From assembly GCA_965223165.1 (NCBI GenBank), contig CBDCVQ010000009.1:1-64000 (forward strand): a DNA stretch of 64,000 bases, given 5' to 3'. Positions 56,083 through 64,000 of this stretch are shown here, one piece after another; position 1 is the stretch's first letter, and the number at the start of each line of letters is the position of its first letter. Position numbers and translations under genes: made by a program. The stretch comes from JABDMH01 sp965223165. Its GTDB lineage: Bacteria > Bacteroidota > Bacteroidia > Chitinophagales > Saprospiraceae. Under the pieces are notes generated by a model. That model searched no databases. It worked only from the letters and a program-made list of their open reading frames with translations, and was not told the DNA's origin.

Positions 56083-57276
56083 TTACAATTGCATTTCCAG
56101 TTGCACCCTAAATTGATACTTACCATCAGCCTGGTGAGGGAATGAGATTCGAGTAAGGTCGCTTTGCACCTTTAGATGGTGGCCGACAATGTACTTGGAC
56201 AAGCCCAGAGTATAGTGATTTTCATCTCGTACCAGCGAAAAATCATGGTCGCGATGCACGGTAGTGTATCGCAGCGCCACCTCAAATCCTTTTTGATTCA
56301 CGCTGCCGCCCTGAATGGAAAAGCCTTCGCCAGTCAAGAAATTGTTGGTCACATCAAATTGGCGATCAGAGGACTTACGACCGTATTCGGACATCAGCGA
56401 AAAGCCTCGATATTTAAACATCACGTCGGCAAAGAAAGTATGGAGCGTGTTCTCGACATATATCCCCTCATCATTTCGTACAAAGCTACCTAGCTGACCA
56501 CCCTGTCGCACAGCATCCTGGTTCCGATTAAGCGTGATTCCCACAGCCAACTTGGGTACGGGCTCACGCAACAAATCGGATGATACGAAGGCCCCCTTCT
56601 TGTCCGTAAAGGATCCGAGGGGCAAGACCTCCAGATGCAGGAGATAATTGTATCCGCCAAAATTCTCTGCAGTTATGTTGCGTCCCTCACCTTGGGTCAG
56701 CGCCAATGCCGGCATCAGTATGACGTTGCCAATCTCATAGTGTCCATGCAACTGCAGGCCTACATCACGATCGAGTGTGTACCGGCCGTTAAGTAACGAG
56801 CGATCGACAAATTGAAGATCGGAAGAGGATATGACGCGTTCACGGTTGCCCGGCAATTTTGCTTGACCGACCCAAAGCTCCCAGTGCTTGACAAACTTCC
56901 ACTTTGCCACCATGTCCAGGATGACCCGGGAAGCTCCTTTCCCATTGCCGTCTTCCTTGTCGATACTGAGGTCCCTATTACTCAGACCAAGTTCGATTTT
57001 GTACGTCAGCTTGTCTGATAAGACAAAGCCGGCAAACTTCAATCTGGCTCGTCGCACCAAAAACTGTGACGTGACTCGATCATTAGCTTCGCTGTAGCTA
57101 GCATCAAAGAGTTGCTGCATGCGCATATTAAACTTCAGCGAAAAACTCGAGTCCGCTGCCATATGGCTAATCCCCTTGCCAAAATCAGGCATGGCCGCAC
57201 GCTGCGCCAAGGCAATCTCAGGTGCCATGCCCGCCGCGACCAAAAAAATGTAGATAAATAGCTTCGATCTGATCAT
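56083..57276 (-). CDS. Phosphate-selective porin O/P family protein
   Basis: 397 residues from ATG 57276, giving signal peptide MIRSKLFIYIFLVAAGMAPE...AQ. The mature protein has the beta-barrel pattern of OprO/OprP: FSLKFNMRMQQLFDASY, RARLKFAGFVLSDKLTYKIE, KHWELWVGQAKLPGNRERV, and a C-terminal strand ending FRVQLEMQL. It should pass phosphate or other anions over the outer membrane to the PiT and Na/Pi carriers. Its promoter carries a Pho-box-like repeat (separate entry). Confidence 0.92.
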   Translation of the reverse strand: MIRSKLFIYIFLVAAGMAPEIALAQRAAMPDFGKGISHMAADSSFSLKFNMRMQQLFDASYSEANDRVTSQFLVRRARLKFAGFVLSDKLTYKIELGLSNRDLSIDKEDGNGKGASRVILDMVAKWKFVKHWELWVGQAKLPGNRERVISSSDLQFVDRSLLNGRYTLDRDVGLQLHGHYEIGNVILMPALALTQGEGRNITAENFGGYNYLLHLEVLPLGSFTDKKGAFVSSDLLREPVPKLAVGITLNRNQDAVRQGGQLGSFVRNDEGIYVENTLHTFFADVMFKYRGFSLMSEYGRKSSDRQFDVTNNFLTGEGFSIQGGSVNQKGFEVALRYTTVHRDHDFSLVRDENHYTLGLSKYIVGHHLKVQSDLTRISFPHQADGKYQFRVQLEMQL

Positions 57277-57382
57277 AGTAGCCCGGTTCAAGTCAAAACA
57301 AAATTGACGTTTGTCGCTCGCCTCGTGACAAATTATTTTAACGACGAACACCAACTGGCAGAAGCATAGGCACGGTGGTTCC

Positions 57383-57415
57383 CAAAGCTAAACTTCCAAG
57401 TGGATCACCGTCAAA
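57383..57415 (-). promoter_or_regulatory. Predicted porin promoter (TTTG-N21-TAGCTTTG)
   Basis: Minus strand: TAGCTTTG at 57390..57383 is a perfect TAnnTTTG; TTTG at 57415..57412 lies 21 bases upstream. This gives a leader of ~100 nt before the ATG at 57276. Confidence 0.6.
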
Positions 57416-57428
57416 ATAAGGCGTGTAA

Positions 57429-57457
57429 TGTTAACTTAGTGTAAAGTTAACGTAAAC
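57429..57457. promoter_or_regulatory. Pho-box-like triple direct repeat
   Basis: Three heptamers, TGTTAAC (57429-57435), TGTAAAG (57440-57446) and CGTAAAC (57451-57457), are spaced by 4 bp, an 11-bp phase. Read on the minus strand they become TTTACG, TTTACA and TTAACA separated by 5 bp, like the TT(A/T)ACA repeats bound by PhoP/PhoB-family regulators. The repeat ends 14 bp upstream of the porin -33 box and also faces the Na/Pi cotransporter gene. Confidence 0.6.
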
Positions 57458-57535
57458 ATAAGCACTTGATCTGTCAGCTAGATCATTTCTCTTGATGATC
57501 CCCATTGGCTGACCAATAACCTCTAGGCGTAGACC

Positions 57536-59347
57536 ATGCAATACGGATTTACGGACATGTTAACGCTGTTAGGATCGCTTGGTCTCTTCCTATACGGGAT
57601 GAAGGTGATGAGCGATGCGCTTATGGAGGTGGCAGGAGATCGCATGAGGGGCATCCTGGCCTCCATGACTTCGAAGCGGCTCTTCGCTGTCTTCACGGGT
57701 TTTCTGATCACGGCTGTCATTCAATCTTCTTCAGCCACCACACTCATGGTCGTTAGTTTTGCCAATGCCTCGCTGCTGACCCTGGTGGAGTCCATTGGCG
57801 TGATCATGGGGGCCAACATTGGTACGACCGTCACAGCCTGGCTGATCACCATCCTTGGCTTTAAGGTGAGCATGAGCGCCATCGCACTTCCACTCGTAGG
57901 CTTGGGATTCCTGATGACTTTTTCGAAGGGCAAAACTCGGAGGCAGTGGGGCCACTTCGTGGTCGGCTTTGCCGTGCTCTTCATTGGGCTCCAGTTTTTA
58001 AAGGACGCCGTACCTGACATTGGCAGTAACCCCCAGGCGCTTGAGTTTTTATCGAAGTACACCCAATTGGGCTTTGTCAGCATTCTGATTTTTCTGGCGA
58101 TAGGCACCATTTTGACCGTGGTGATCCAATCCTCCAGTGCGACGATGGCGCTCACGCTGGTCATGTGCTTCGAGGGCTGGATCCCCTTTGATATGGCCGC
58201 CGCCATGGTGCTGGGAGAAAACATCGGCACGACGATCACTGCCAATCTGGCGGCAGTAATAGCAAACTACCATGCCAAGCGCACGGCTCGTGCACACCTC
58301 ATTTTTAACATGATCGGTGTCATCTGGATGCTGCTTCTCTTCACCCCCTTTCTCAATGCGGTCGATTGGTTTGTGACCCGAGACCACAGCGCCTCACCGT
58401 TTGTGCAAGCCACTGCGGTGCCGGTGGCTCTATCCGTCTTTCACACCGCTTTCAATATTGCCAATACATCCCTGCTCATCTGGTTTGTGCCCCTGATCGC
58501 CCGGTTCGTGACGACTCTGGTCCCAGAGAAAGTCGATCCGGAGAAAGACATCGACCAGCCCATGTACCTCAATAGCTCCCATCTACGCTATCCGCAGACC
58601 GGTATCGCTGCGCTACTCAAGGAGTCTATCCGACTCTTTGAAAAAACGGCCTACAAGGCTATCGCACATGGCATCAATGTGCACCGTGCCGACATTGAGT
58701 CAGACAAAAAGCTGCGCGAGATCGTGGATCAAAGAGAGGTCATCAGCATTGATGTCGAGCAACTGTACTACGGCAAGATCAAAACGATCTACAACAAGAT
58801 CGTGGAATTCGCGACCCAGCTTCAAAGCGCCTTCGAGCTGGACAAAGGCAAGATCGCTCTGATCCGAAAAATCCTGGTGGCCAATCGGCATATCGTCGCC
58901 AACGTCAAGGCGATGAAGTCTCTACACAAGAACATGTCGACGTACATCGCCTCTGATAATTACCACATCAAGTATGAGTATAATCAGTTGCGAAAAACCA
59001 TCCTAAAGGTGATGCGAGAGATCCAGGATCTCAAAGTGGCGGAACAGCCTGACAAACACCTGAAAAAGCTAGCGAAGCTCAAGGAAAAGGCGGTCAGGAG
59101 TGATGTGCTGATGGACGGTTCGATCAATGACCTAGTGCGAAAAAACCGCATCACCAATGAAATGGCTACCTCCTTGATGAATGATAGTGCCATCGTCACC
59201 CGAATGGTCCGCAGCCTGATCACCGTCGGCGAGCTGCTGTACATGCAAAGAGATATGATCCTGGAAGAGGTAGACCTGAGTCAGGACGAGCTGCAAGCGA
59301 CAGAAGGCATCCTCACGGCGGAAGAATCTAGTAGAGCATCACACTAA
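57536..59347 (+). CDS. Na/Pi cotransporter family protein with C-terminal PhoU-like domain
   Basis: 603 residues. The N-terminal ~340 residues have two inverted Na/Pi-cotransporter repeats with the QSSSATT-type motifs (VIQSSSATTLMVVSFANA near 62 and VIQSSSATMALTLVMCFEG near 196) and GANIGTT / GENIGTT loops. The C-terminal ~220 residues are a helical PhoU-like domain. It imports phosphate with sodium. It is divergent from the porin gene, sharing the Pho-box region, so both are probably induced when phosphate is scarce. Confidence 0.95.
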   Translation: MQYGFTDMLTLLGSLGLFLYGMKVMSDALMEVAGDRMRGILASMTSKRLFAVFTGFLITAVIQSSSATTLMVVSFANASLLTLVESIGVIMGANIGTTVTAWLITILGFKVSMSAIALPLVGLGFLMTFSKGKTRRQWGHFVVGFAVLFIGLQFLKDAVPDIGSNPQALEFLSKYTQLGFVSILIFLAIGTILTVVIQSSSATMALTLVMCFEGWIPFDMAAAMVLGENIGTTITANLAAVIANYHAKRTARAHLIFNMIGVIWMLLLFTPFLNAVDWFVTRDHSASPFVQATAVPVALSVFHTAFNIANTSLLIWFVPLIARFVTTLVPEKVDPEKDIDQPMYLNSSHLRYPQTGIAALLKESIRLFEKTAYKAIAHGINVHRADIESDKKLREIVDQREVISIDVEQLYYGKIKTIYNKIVEFATQLQSAFELDKGKIALIRKILVANRHIVANVKAMKSLHKNMSTYIASDNYHIKYEYNQLRKTILKVMREIQDLKVAEQPDKHLKKLAKLKEKAVRSDVLMDGSINDLVRKNRITNEMATSLMNDSAIVTRMVRSLITVGELLYMQRDMILEEVDLSQDELQATEGILTAEESSRASH

Positions 59348-59371
59348 ATCAAAGTCTATTGCCTTGGTCTG

Positions 59372-60577
59372 CTAGCTTGATGCCTCGTTCTTGACGGCTG
59401 CGTCGGAAGCTTGGCCTCCACGTACTAGCGCCCAGATACCTAGCAGCGGCCCCACGGCCAAGATCAGAAAGAGGTACCTCACCTCCATGCGCAAAGCAAG
59501 CCATCCCACGATCTGTATACTGACGATCGTGATGGCAAAACCAAGGCAGTTCACGATCGTCAACGCGGTGCCCCGAGCCTCAGCCATGGCATTCCTAGCC
59601 ACCAGCGTCGAAAAGAGGGGCGAGTCGGCGATGACCACCAGACCCCAAAAAACGAGAAAGCACATCGTCAGGGGGCCCGATCTCTGGCTAAAAACCAAAG
59701 GAGACAGTAGGCAGCAGAGACAGGAAGCGCCCAGTGCCCATGTGGCTAGCCGCTGGGTGCCGAGGCGCTGAGACAGCACACCTGCTGCCGCACACGATAG
59801 GCCACCCAAGCCGATCACTATGAAGGCACCCAGCGAGATGGCCGAAGGTGCCGTTAGGTCAGAGCCGACAAATTGAGCCATCATAAGGGGCACGAATGCC
59901 CAAAAGGCATACAGCTCCCACATATGTCCAAAGTAGCCGAAGGCAGCCGATCGAAAATTTTTATTGGCAAAGACCTTGACCAATGCAGTCAGATCCATCT
60001 GGATGCTGGCCTTGCGATAGGGTCCATCTCCTACCAGCCACACGATCAGCACCCCTCCCAAGACAGCCATCACAGAGGTGGCTACCAGCACCCCTTGCCA
60101 GGCAATGCTCAGGTCTAGGCTCTTCAGCAGGTGTGGGAATGCCGTCCCGACCACCAGGGCGCCCACCAGAAATCCCAAGGACCGACCTAATCCGGCCTGG
60201 AAGTGATCTGCCGCGATCTTCATACCGACCGGATAGATGCCCGCCAGAAAGAAGCCCGTCAGAAAGCGGAACAGAAGCAGACTACCCAAACTCCCACCTT
60301 CGTACATCATACCCAGGTTAGACAACGCACCTGCCAGGGCACTGGCAAAAAACACCTGGGACGGTGAAAATCGATCCGCAATCGTGAGAAACGCAAAGAC
60401 CAACGTACCGCTAATAAAGCCAAACTGTACGGCCGAGGTAAGATGCGGCAGCGCGGAGGCTGACAGATCAAAAGCGGCCGCGAGGTCCTCCATCACGCCA
60501 TTGCCGGCAAACCAAAGCGAGGTGCAACAGAACTGTGCAAGTACAATGATCGGCAGAACCAGCTGGGATCTCCGCAT
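59372..60577 (-). CDS. MFS transporter
   Basis: 401 residues from ATG 60577 (MRRSQLVLPIIVLAQFCCTS), overlapping the MaoC stop by one base (TAATG). Twelve membrane helices are predicted; FLTGFFLAGIYPVGMKIAAD and the conserved LGRSLGFLVGALVVGTAFPH region are visible. It is of the cyanate/nitrate/sugar-like MFS type; substrate unknown. Coupled with the MaoC-like gene, transport of an organic acid is possible but not shown. Confidence 0.88.
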   Translation of the reverse strand: MRRSQLVLPIIVLAQFCCTSLWFAGNGVMEDLAAAFDLSASALPHLTSAVQFGFISGTLVFAFLTIADRFSPSQVFFASALAGALSNLGMMYEGGSLGSLLLFRFLTGFFLAGIYPVGMKIAADHFQAGLGRSLGFLVGALVVGTAFPHLLKSLDLSIAWQGVLVATSVMAVLGGVLIVWLVGDGPYRKASIQMDLTALVKVFANKNFRSAAFGYFGHMWELYAFWAFVPLMMAQFVGSDLTAPSAISLGAFIVIGLGGLSCAAAGVLSQRLGTQRLATWALGASCLCCLLSPLVFSQRSGPLTMCFLVFWGLVVIADSPLFSTLVARNAMAEARGTALTIVNCLGFAITIVSIQIVGWLALRMEVRYLFLILAVGPLLGIWALVRGGQASDAAVKNEASS

Positions 60578-60987
60578 TAATCGTCGACTCGAAACGTATA
60601 GCACCAGGCTTCGCCCTCCAGGACTACCTCCCCGTCGCCCCTGACTACCTCGACCTTCAGTTGGCAGACAGGTTTGGAGGCATGGACACTGAGTACCTCA
60701 GCCGAGGCCGTGATCGTATCCCCGATGAAAACCGGCGCCGTAAATTTCCAATCCTGACTGAGAAAGACCGAGCCGGGGCCAGGCAAGTCCATGGCCACCA
60801 GGGCATGCAACAGCCCTGTCGTCAATCCGCCCTGCACGACTAGACGGCCAAATTTGGTCAGCGAGGCAAATTTCTCGTCAAAATGCAACGGATTGTAATC
60901 CCCGCTAAGCTCGGCAAAGGTCCGTACATGGCCTTCGGTCAGGGTTAAGCTGCGCGAAGCCCGTTGTCCCACATCCAATGATGCCAT
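60577..60987 (-). CDS. MaoC-family (R)-specific enoyl-CoA hydratase-like protein
   Basis: 136 residues, a single hot-dog domain. The hydratase motif is present: FAELSGDYNPLHFDEKFA carries the catalytic Asp and His, followed by LVVQGGLTTGLLHALV. It adds water to trans-2-enoyl-CoA or a related acyl-CoA thioester. First gene of a two-gene unit with the MFS transporter. Confidence 0.92.
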   Translation of the reverse strand: MASLDVGQRASRSLTLTEGHVRTFAELSGDYNPLHFDEKFASLTKFGRLVVQGGLTTGLLHALVAMDLPGPGSVFLSQDWKFTAPVFIGDTITASAEVLSVHASKPVCQLKVEVVRGDGEVVLEGEAWCYTFRVDD

Positions 60988-61095
60988 CTGATCCAGATTT
61001 GTCGATGTTGAGGCAGGTGTCGTCCTATACCCGAAAGTTAAGACAATGTCTGATCAATGCCCACTTTGGCCAAGTATGCCCATGGGTCATGCCGG

Positions 61096-61650
61096 CTAAC
61101 TCCGCCTCCTGATCGGAAACTTTACCAGTGAGAGAAATATCCCGAAGAGTAAAGCCAAGATCACCAACGCCACTCCCGTCCACTTGGGATAGACAAATAG
61201 CTGTAGGAGAAATGCATTATGATTAATGGCTTCGGTATTATCTAACGCATTCATGATGCTTAGTAGTTGGCTGTTTTCGGCCACGTCTAGGAGGCCGATG
61301 GCCACGGCAGCCCACACCAAAATTCTCTTTGGCTTCCGGTAATGGCGAAAGAGGAGCAAGGTCAGCACGATAAACAGACCGGTGTAGGCCGGTATGAAAA
61401 TGAAGTCCCAGCAAGTAGCTTTCTTCATGGCCGCTACCTTATCCTGCGCCGGTCCGGCAAAAACGGCGGCGACATCTTCCGCGTTTCGTGCATATTCAAA
61501 GGCCAGTACGGGAGACGCATGGTAGGGCACCTCGGGACTAATATTCCAATCCTCGATCTGTTGGATGGCTGATCGCATTTGGTGAGCGCACACCGCACCC
61601 ACGACCAAAGCGAGAGTCAACAAAATGGAATATCGATATTTCTTTATCAT
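61096..61650 (-). CDS. Small membrane protein of unknown function
   Basis: 184 residues with four likely membrane helices: an N-terminal one (YSILLTLALVVGAVCA), then FIFIPAYTGLFIVLTLLLF, ILVWAAVAIGLLDVAENSQL and VALVILALLFGIFLSLV. The first loop is extracytoplasmic and acidic. No family was recognised with certainty. It starts 7 bp after the patatin stop, so the two are probably cotranscribed. Confidence 0.8.
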   Translation of the reverse strand: MIKKYRYSILLTLALVVGAVCAHQMRSAIQQIEDWNISPEVPYHASPVLAFEYARNAEDVAAVFAGPAQDKVAAMKKATCWDFIFIPAYTGLFIVLTLLLFRHYRKPKRILVWAAVAIGLLDVAENSQLLSIMNALDNTEAINHNAFLLQLFVYPKWTGVALVILALLFGIFLSLVKFPIRRRS

Positions 61651-61657
61651 AGCTCCG

Positions 61658-63712
61658 TCATGATTTATCCTTTCCTGCGGAATCGGTCATCTGTAGCTGG
61701 AGATTGTCTTGAAACTCCTTCAACACCACATTGAGCAGACGACGAACCAACCAAGGCACCAAGAGGCGATAACCCGCATAGGCCAGTACCAACATACTAC
61801 AGCCTAGCCCGATCACGACGCCTAAGAGCTGCATAAAATTCAAGCCCAACAGCCGGGTAGTCCCGCGGAGCAGTATTGCCATAAGGGGCAAGGTCACCAC
61901 CAGCACGACCAGGGTAGTCCAAGACCATTTGATCCCCCCGCCCGGGAGGTCGTTGGCTGGCCTATTCGTATCATCGGGATGAGTGGGAGCGTCATCCTCC
62001 GACGCTTTCCTTGGAGGGTATGGGGGCAAAAGCACAGACACCAACGATCTGATCCGTAGCTCTAGCGGCTTGCGATAGGTGGCCACCTCTTCCAAAGAGA
62101 TCTTCCTCCGGTCAAAACTGGGATAGGGCAAGTCCGGGGGTGCCCCTGCGACACCGCACATGGAACCCTCCTCTCTAAGGGACAGGTCAGGAATGAGGGG
62201 GATACGCCTCTCTCCCTCCACCTCTTTAGAGAGCAACTGCCACCGCTCACCCTGGTCATCCCACAGGTTGGATCTGAATATGGATGCAGCGGGCGCTTGG
62301 CTGGGGGCAATGTAGAAGAAGGACTTCAGAAAACTCTGGCAATTCTTACGTCCCAATTCATAATCGTGCTGCCTAAACTCCCGCTTAAAGAAACCGGCAA
62401 ATCCTTCGAGCGCTCCTGTCGCCAGCGTGTAATCCCTGGCTTCACTCGCCCTTCTGCGTGAAGGGAAGACCATACCCAACGTGGCTTCACTGGCAAACTT
62501 CTTGATCAGGAGGGGATCTTTAAATCGGCCCTGGTTGAGCAAAGTCCCCACCAGCAATCGCGTAGATTGCCACACATTGGAGGGGTGCCGATACTTTGCC
62601 ATGCCCTGAAAGTTGGGAAACGGGTCCACCATCATCAGTGCCTTCTCGTGCCTGTGCCCATCCTTCCGCTCCGCTCGGACGACTTCCTGCAGCACCTCAT
62701 TTACCTGCTCAAATGGCTCGTTGTTGAGTACCCCTCCGTCGACGGCAGCAAATTCGAAGGCTTGATCCCGGACTTGGATTTCCACTTTGTATCGGCCATC
62801 TCCCTGCTGCAGCTGTAGGGCGTGACGTAGGAAAGCCTTCAGATAGTGCCCTCTGATATTGCCAATCTTGCGGAATGCCAAGCCCAGTGGAAAGGCACCC
62901 GATGCCGTGGCCACCTGGACCAGTGCACGCCGCTCATCAGCCTCGCTGAGCCTCAAGGGTATTTTGTGCGCCGCAGCGGTCTTCTCGTCAAGGGTGAAGT
63001 GCGCAACCCCCTTGTGATATTTCATCACGTGGGCCGGCCGCAGATCGTCATCTACCGGGTTCTTGCGGGAGAAATGGATCTCAAACGGCACCCCTCGCAA
63101 GCTGGTCAGCGTCAACAACAAGTCCATGTGGGGGCTTACGTAGCTGGGCAATGGACCGAGCTTGCAGGTCTTCATGATGCCCAGTGCATAGTCCCCAACC
63201 TTGTCTACCGGTGCCGTGTTCAGCAATGACTTCACTGGGGTGTCGTCTCTCAGATCGTGGTTGGCCAGCAGACTCATCAGCATCGCATCTCCCCTACCCT
63301 TGCTACCACTCGGATGCTCCACACCCTTCATAGCCACCCAACAGTCATGCATCAACCTTTGGTCATGCGCCTTTTTGCCATCTAAGGTCGAGGAACGCAG
63401 GGCTAGCTGCAATAAGGAGAGTGTAGCAGCCATGCTTCCGGCCGAAGCTCCACCCATGGCGTCGATCACCACACGGTGCATCGGCACACGCAGATCATAC
63501 CCATGTATCTCAATGGCTTTCTGCAGATTGTTTTGCGCCTTGGATAAGGCTTCTAGGTTGTGTTGCTTGGCACGCTCCCAACGCTCCAGCGTCTCAAATA
63601 GGTAGTCCATAACGCCCGCAGTATAGGCTCCCGCAGACACCGCACCAGCTAACGTGATACCCAGATGATAGGTAGTCTTTCGTTCTTCTTCAATCAAATG
63701 TAACTCTTGCAT
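61658..63712 (-). CDS. Patatin-like phospholipase family protein with C-terminal membrane segments
   Basis: 684 residues. The glycine-rich oxyanion region GITLAGAVSAGAYTAGV (~18-34) and the nucleophile motif GGASAGS (Ser90) are present, and the dyad aspartate is in DGGVLNNEPFEQV (about 320). Two membrane helices lie near the C-terminus (TLVVLVVTLPLMAILL, GVVIGLGCSMLVLAYAGYRL). Large patatins of this kind with a ~600-residue body occur in many bacteria; they hydrolyse lipid acyl esters. There is no NUDIX or cGAS neighbour, so a CBASS link is not supported. Confidence 0.9.
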   Translation of the reverse strand: MQELHLIEEERKTTYHLGITLAGAVSAGAYTAGVMDYLFETLERWERAKQHNLEALSKAQNNLQKAIEIHGYDLRVPMHRVVIDAMGGASAGSMAATLSLLQLALRSSTLDGKKAHDQRLMHDCWVAMKGVEHPSGSKGRGDAMLMSLLANHDLRDDTPVKSLLNTAPVDKVGDYALGIMKTCKLGPLPSYVSPHMDLLLTLTSLRGVPFEIHFSRKNPVDDDLRPAHVMKYHKGVAHFTLDEKTAAAHKIPLRLSEADERRALVQVATASGAFPLGLAFRKIGNIRGHYLKAFLRHALQLQQGDGRYKVEIQVRDQAFEFAAVDGGVLNNEPFEQVNEVLQEVVRAERKDGHRHEKALMMVDPFPNFQGMAKYRHPSNVWQSTRLLVGTLLNQGRFKDPLLIKKFASEATLGMVFPSRRRASEARDYTLATGALEGFAGFFKREFRQHDYELGRKNCQSFLKSFFYIAPSQAPAASIFRSNLWDDQGERWQLLSKEVEGERRIPLIPDLSLREEGSMCGVAGAPPDLPYPSFDRRKISLEEVATYRKPLELRIRSLVSVLLPPYPPRKASEDDAPTHPDDTNRPANDLPGGGIKWSWTTLVVLVVTLPLMAILLRGTTRLLGLNFMQLLGVVIGLGCSMLVLAYAGYRLLVPWLVRRLLNVVLKEFQDNLQLQMTDSAGKDKS

Positions 63713-63921
63713 AACCCTGATATTATCAAATGGCCCTCGAACCGATCAAACTCGATAGAAGGTGGTGGTGGTGTACTGTTAGTGTGTGGCATGCAACGTT
63801 TGTCACCTGATCATTGTCTTTTTTTTTGTCATGCGTAACCAAGACAACCCAGGCCGCGTCTTAACGAACAGCCCGACCATCGCCATCCTCTCGGTACATT
63901 TTATGATTTACAACTTACACG

Positions 63922-64000
63922 ATGCTTCGTAATTACTTAAAAATTGCCTTTCGAAACCTGTTAAAGCACAAACTTTTTAGCGTCACCAACCTCCTTGGAT
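63922..64000 (+). CDS. ABC transporter permease, FtsX/MacB family (N-terminal fragment)
   Basis: The start MLRNYLKIAFRNLLKHKLFS is the standard N-terminus of Bacteroidota MacB-type permeases, just before the first membrane helix. It is cut by the window edge. It belongs to the same family as the gene at the left edge. Confidence 0.85.
   Translation, partial: MLRNYLKIAFRNLLKHKLFSVTNLLG

Noticed and set aside
61658..63712. Patatin as effector of an anti-phage system
   Set aside because: There is no cyclase, sensor or other defence gene beside it; the neighbour is a small membrane protein.
1..64000. tRNA, rRNA or known riboswitch
   Set aside because: No stretch with a T-arm/acceptor pattern, rRNA segment or familiar riboswitch core was found by eye; a covariance search (tRNAscan-SE, Rfam) would settle it.

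Overview
The window looks like Bacteroidota chromosome, probably a moderately high-GC member of the Saprospiria/Saprospiraceae type (inference). Supporting features are a TonB-dependent receptor paired with a DUF4249 lipoprotein, a propeller-type sensor kinase with a LytTR regulator, a protein with a type IX secretion tail, many Cys lipoproteins, near absence of Shine-Dalgarno sites, and several promoters fitting TTG-N17..23-TAnnTTTG. No rRNA, tRNA, CRISPR array, phage or transposase gene was seen. Both window edges cut FtsX/MacB-type ABC permease genes.

Layout. 0.6-4.8 kb: biotin-dependent acyl-CoA carboxylase operon (biotin carrier, biotin carboxylase, a pentapeptide-repeat protein in the middle, carboxyltransferase). 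4.9-9 kb: deoxyribose-phosphate aldolase, a VOC protein, and a two-subunit molybdenum hydroxylase of the isoquinoline 1-oxidoreductase type. 9.2-13 kb: TonB receptor plus DUF4249 lipoprotein, ending in two tandem long-palindrome elements. 13.3-19.1 kb: SRPBCC protein, M23-like lipoprotein, propeller/cytochrome c dehydrogenase, GNAT, TPR/LuxR-like regulator. 19.4-25.2 kb: tight operon of a SelA-like PLP enzyme, two cog3964-type amidohydrolases and a second propeller/cytochrome c dehydrogenase. 25.2-27 kb: two tandem SDRs. 27.3-31 kb: two-component pair. 31.04-32.54 kb: a striking compound tandem array (ten copies of a ~112-bp core separated by runs of 1-5 copies of a 19-bp unit). 32.7-35.2 kb: LRR/T9SS protein gene with a duplicated 3' end spliced behind its signal peptide. 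35.3-41 kb: ankyrin protein (3' frameshift), TonB receptor, DUF898 membrane protein, TIM-barrel epimerase. 41.2-51.5 kb: glycan-related block (sulfatase, ROK kinase, MFS, SIS isomerase, GH9, polysaccharide deacetylase, CehA-type hydrolase). 51.6-59.3 kb: phosphate/polyphosphate island (PiT-PhoU fusion, two PPK2 genes, phosphate-selective porin, Na/Pi cotransporter) with a Pho-box-like triple repeat placed just upstream of a canonical promoter. 59.4-63.7 kb: MFS, MaoC, membrane protein, patatin.

Several genes carry single-base indels (near 32.93, 33.06, 35.39, 49.91, 54.80, 54.95, 54.97, 55.01 and 55.35 kb). They could be real lesions or read errors; both are stated where relevant. The strongest candidates for something undescribed are the compound 112+19 bp array, the paired palindromic elements at 12.96-13.35 kb, and the Pho-box-controlled polyphosphate island.
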